Assembly: GCA_037976565.1 (NCBI GenBank)
Contig: CP137668.1
Coordinates: forward strand, 4,050,261 to 4,114,260
Reading direction: 5' to 3'
From: Mesocentrotus franciscanus
Taxonomy: Eukaryota > Echinodermata > Echinoidea > Camarodonta > Strongylocentrotidae
Length of the DNA stretch: 64,000 nt
The notes beneath the pieces are model-generated. The model saw nothing but the letters and a program-made list of their open reading frames with translations. It had not been told where the DNA came from and made no database searches. The position numbers were made by a program, and so were the translations under genes. Below, in pieces: positions 63,606-64,000 of the stretch; positions within the stretch are counted from its first letter, which is position 1, and each line of letters begins with the position of its first letter.

Positions 63606-64000
63606 GACCATGGACCTAGGACCTTCACAAAACTAATCATAAAATAGGTTATTGTTGTTCTATCAAAATCCTTATAAAACAATAAAAGCAATATTTCATA
63701 TTTTTGGTTGCTGACTAGTGCTGTACAATTAAAGAGGGGTGGGGGGGGGGTGTAGTTACCCTTCCCATACCATGTGATCCATTATAACACCCTACTAAAA
63801 ACTTGAATGGGATATACCAAGAAGAAACTGAGGGAACAAAAAATCTTTTGATCTTGGCTGGGTTTATGGGAGTTATTCCAGGTGAGGAAATAGCTTTGGT
63901 GAAGGAAAATGAGATGAGAAGGGATTTGGGAACTTGTGTTTGAAGTAGACAGCATGAAAGGAGAGCTGTCTGGCTGAGAGAGAAAGAAAGAGAGAGAGAG

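Larger units (their letters stand above)
62126..64000 (-). other. Collagen upstream intron or alternative 5' region
   Basis: No match to the expected thrombospondin/laminin-G domain, which must lie further upstream. Contains a candidate 39-bp alternative start exon (63205-63243), a SINE (63384-63605), a G run (about 63738-63749) and GA repeats at the window edge. Confidence 0.55.

Overview
The window is animal nuclear DNA from a marine invertebrate deuterostome, most likely an echinoderm and probably a sea urchin. The evidence is small GT-AG-split exons, A/T-rich introns crowded with tRNA-derived SINEs and foldback (MITE-like) elements, long GA/CT and CA-type microsatellites, and very frequent TACATGTA-type palindromes. 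The species call is inference. The two gene identities rest on protein similarity that can be read directly.

Left part (about 1-23,000, + strand): an importin subunit beta-1 (karyopherin beta-1, KPNB1) gene. Nineteen coding exons between 2198 and 17508 join into one uninterrupted frame of 870 codons, starting inside a codon split with a first exon that is not recognisable here and probably lies upstream of base 1. The stop codon is at 17506-17508. A long A/T-rich region without repeats follows, up to a good poly(A) signal at 22973, and is inferred to be 3'UTR.

Middle (about 23,000-26,150): a short intergenic zone filled with mobile DNA. It holds a SINE, a 1.1-kb element with inverted ends and about seven internal repeats of roughly 150 bp, and three foldback elements, two of which have clear target-site duplications.

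Right part (about 26,150-64,000, - strand): a collagen type XV/XVIII (multiplexin) gene convergent with KPNB1. Thirty-four coding exons (62125 down to 30737) encode about 1,293 residues. In order these are a Ser/Gly-rich N-terminal linker, a collagenous region repeatedly broken by short acidic interruptions, an NC1 trimerisation domain, a Pro/Thr-rich hinge and a complete endostatin domain with its four cysteines. The N-terminal thrombospondin/laminin-G domain and signal peptide must lie beyond base 64000. One exon (49234-49399) is out of frame by one base as given, and a 35-base pseudo-exon or poison exon is visible at 51477-51511.

The genes are functionally unrelated: KPNB1 is the nuclear import receptor, and the collagen is a basement-membrane proteoglycan. 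Beyond the genes, the most notable features are diverged triplicate copies of a splice acceptor plus exon start in the KPNB1 gene, a 58-bp hairpin family with three copies in collagen introns, several MITE families with readable ends, and an RFX X-box next to CCAAT boxes behind KPNB1.
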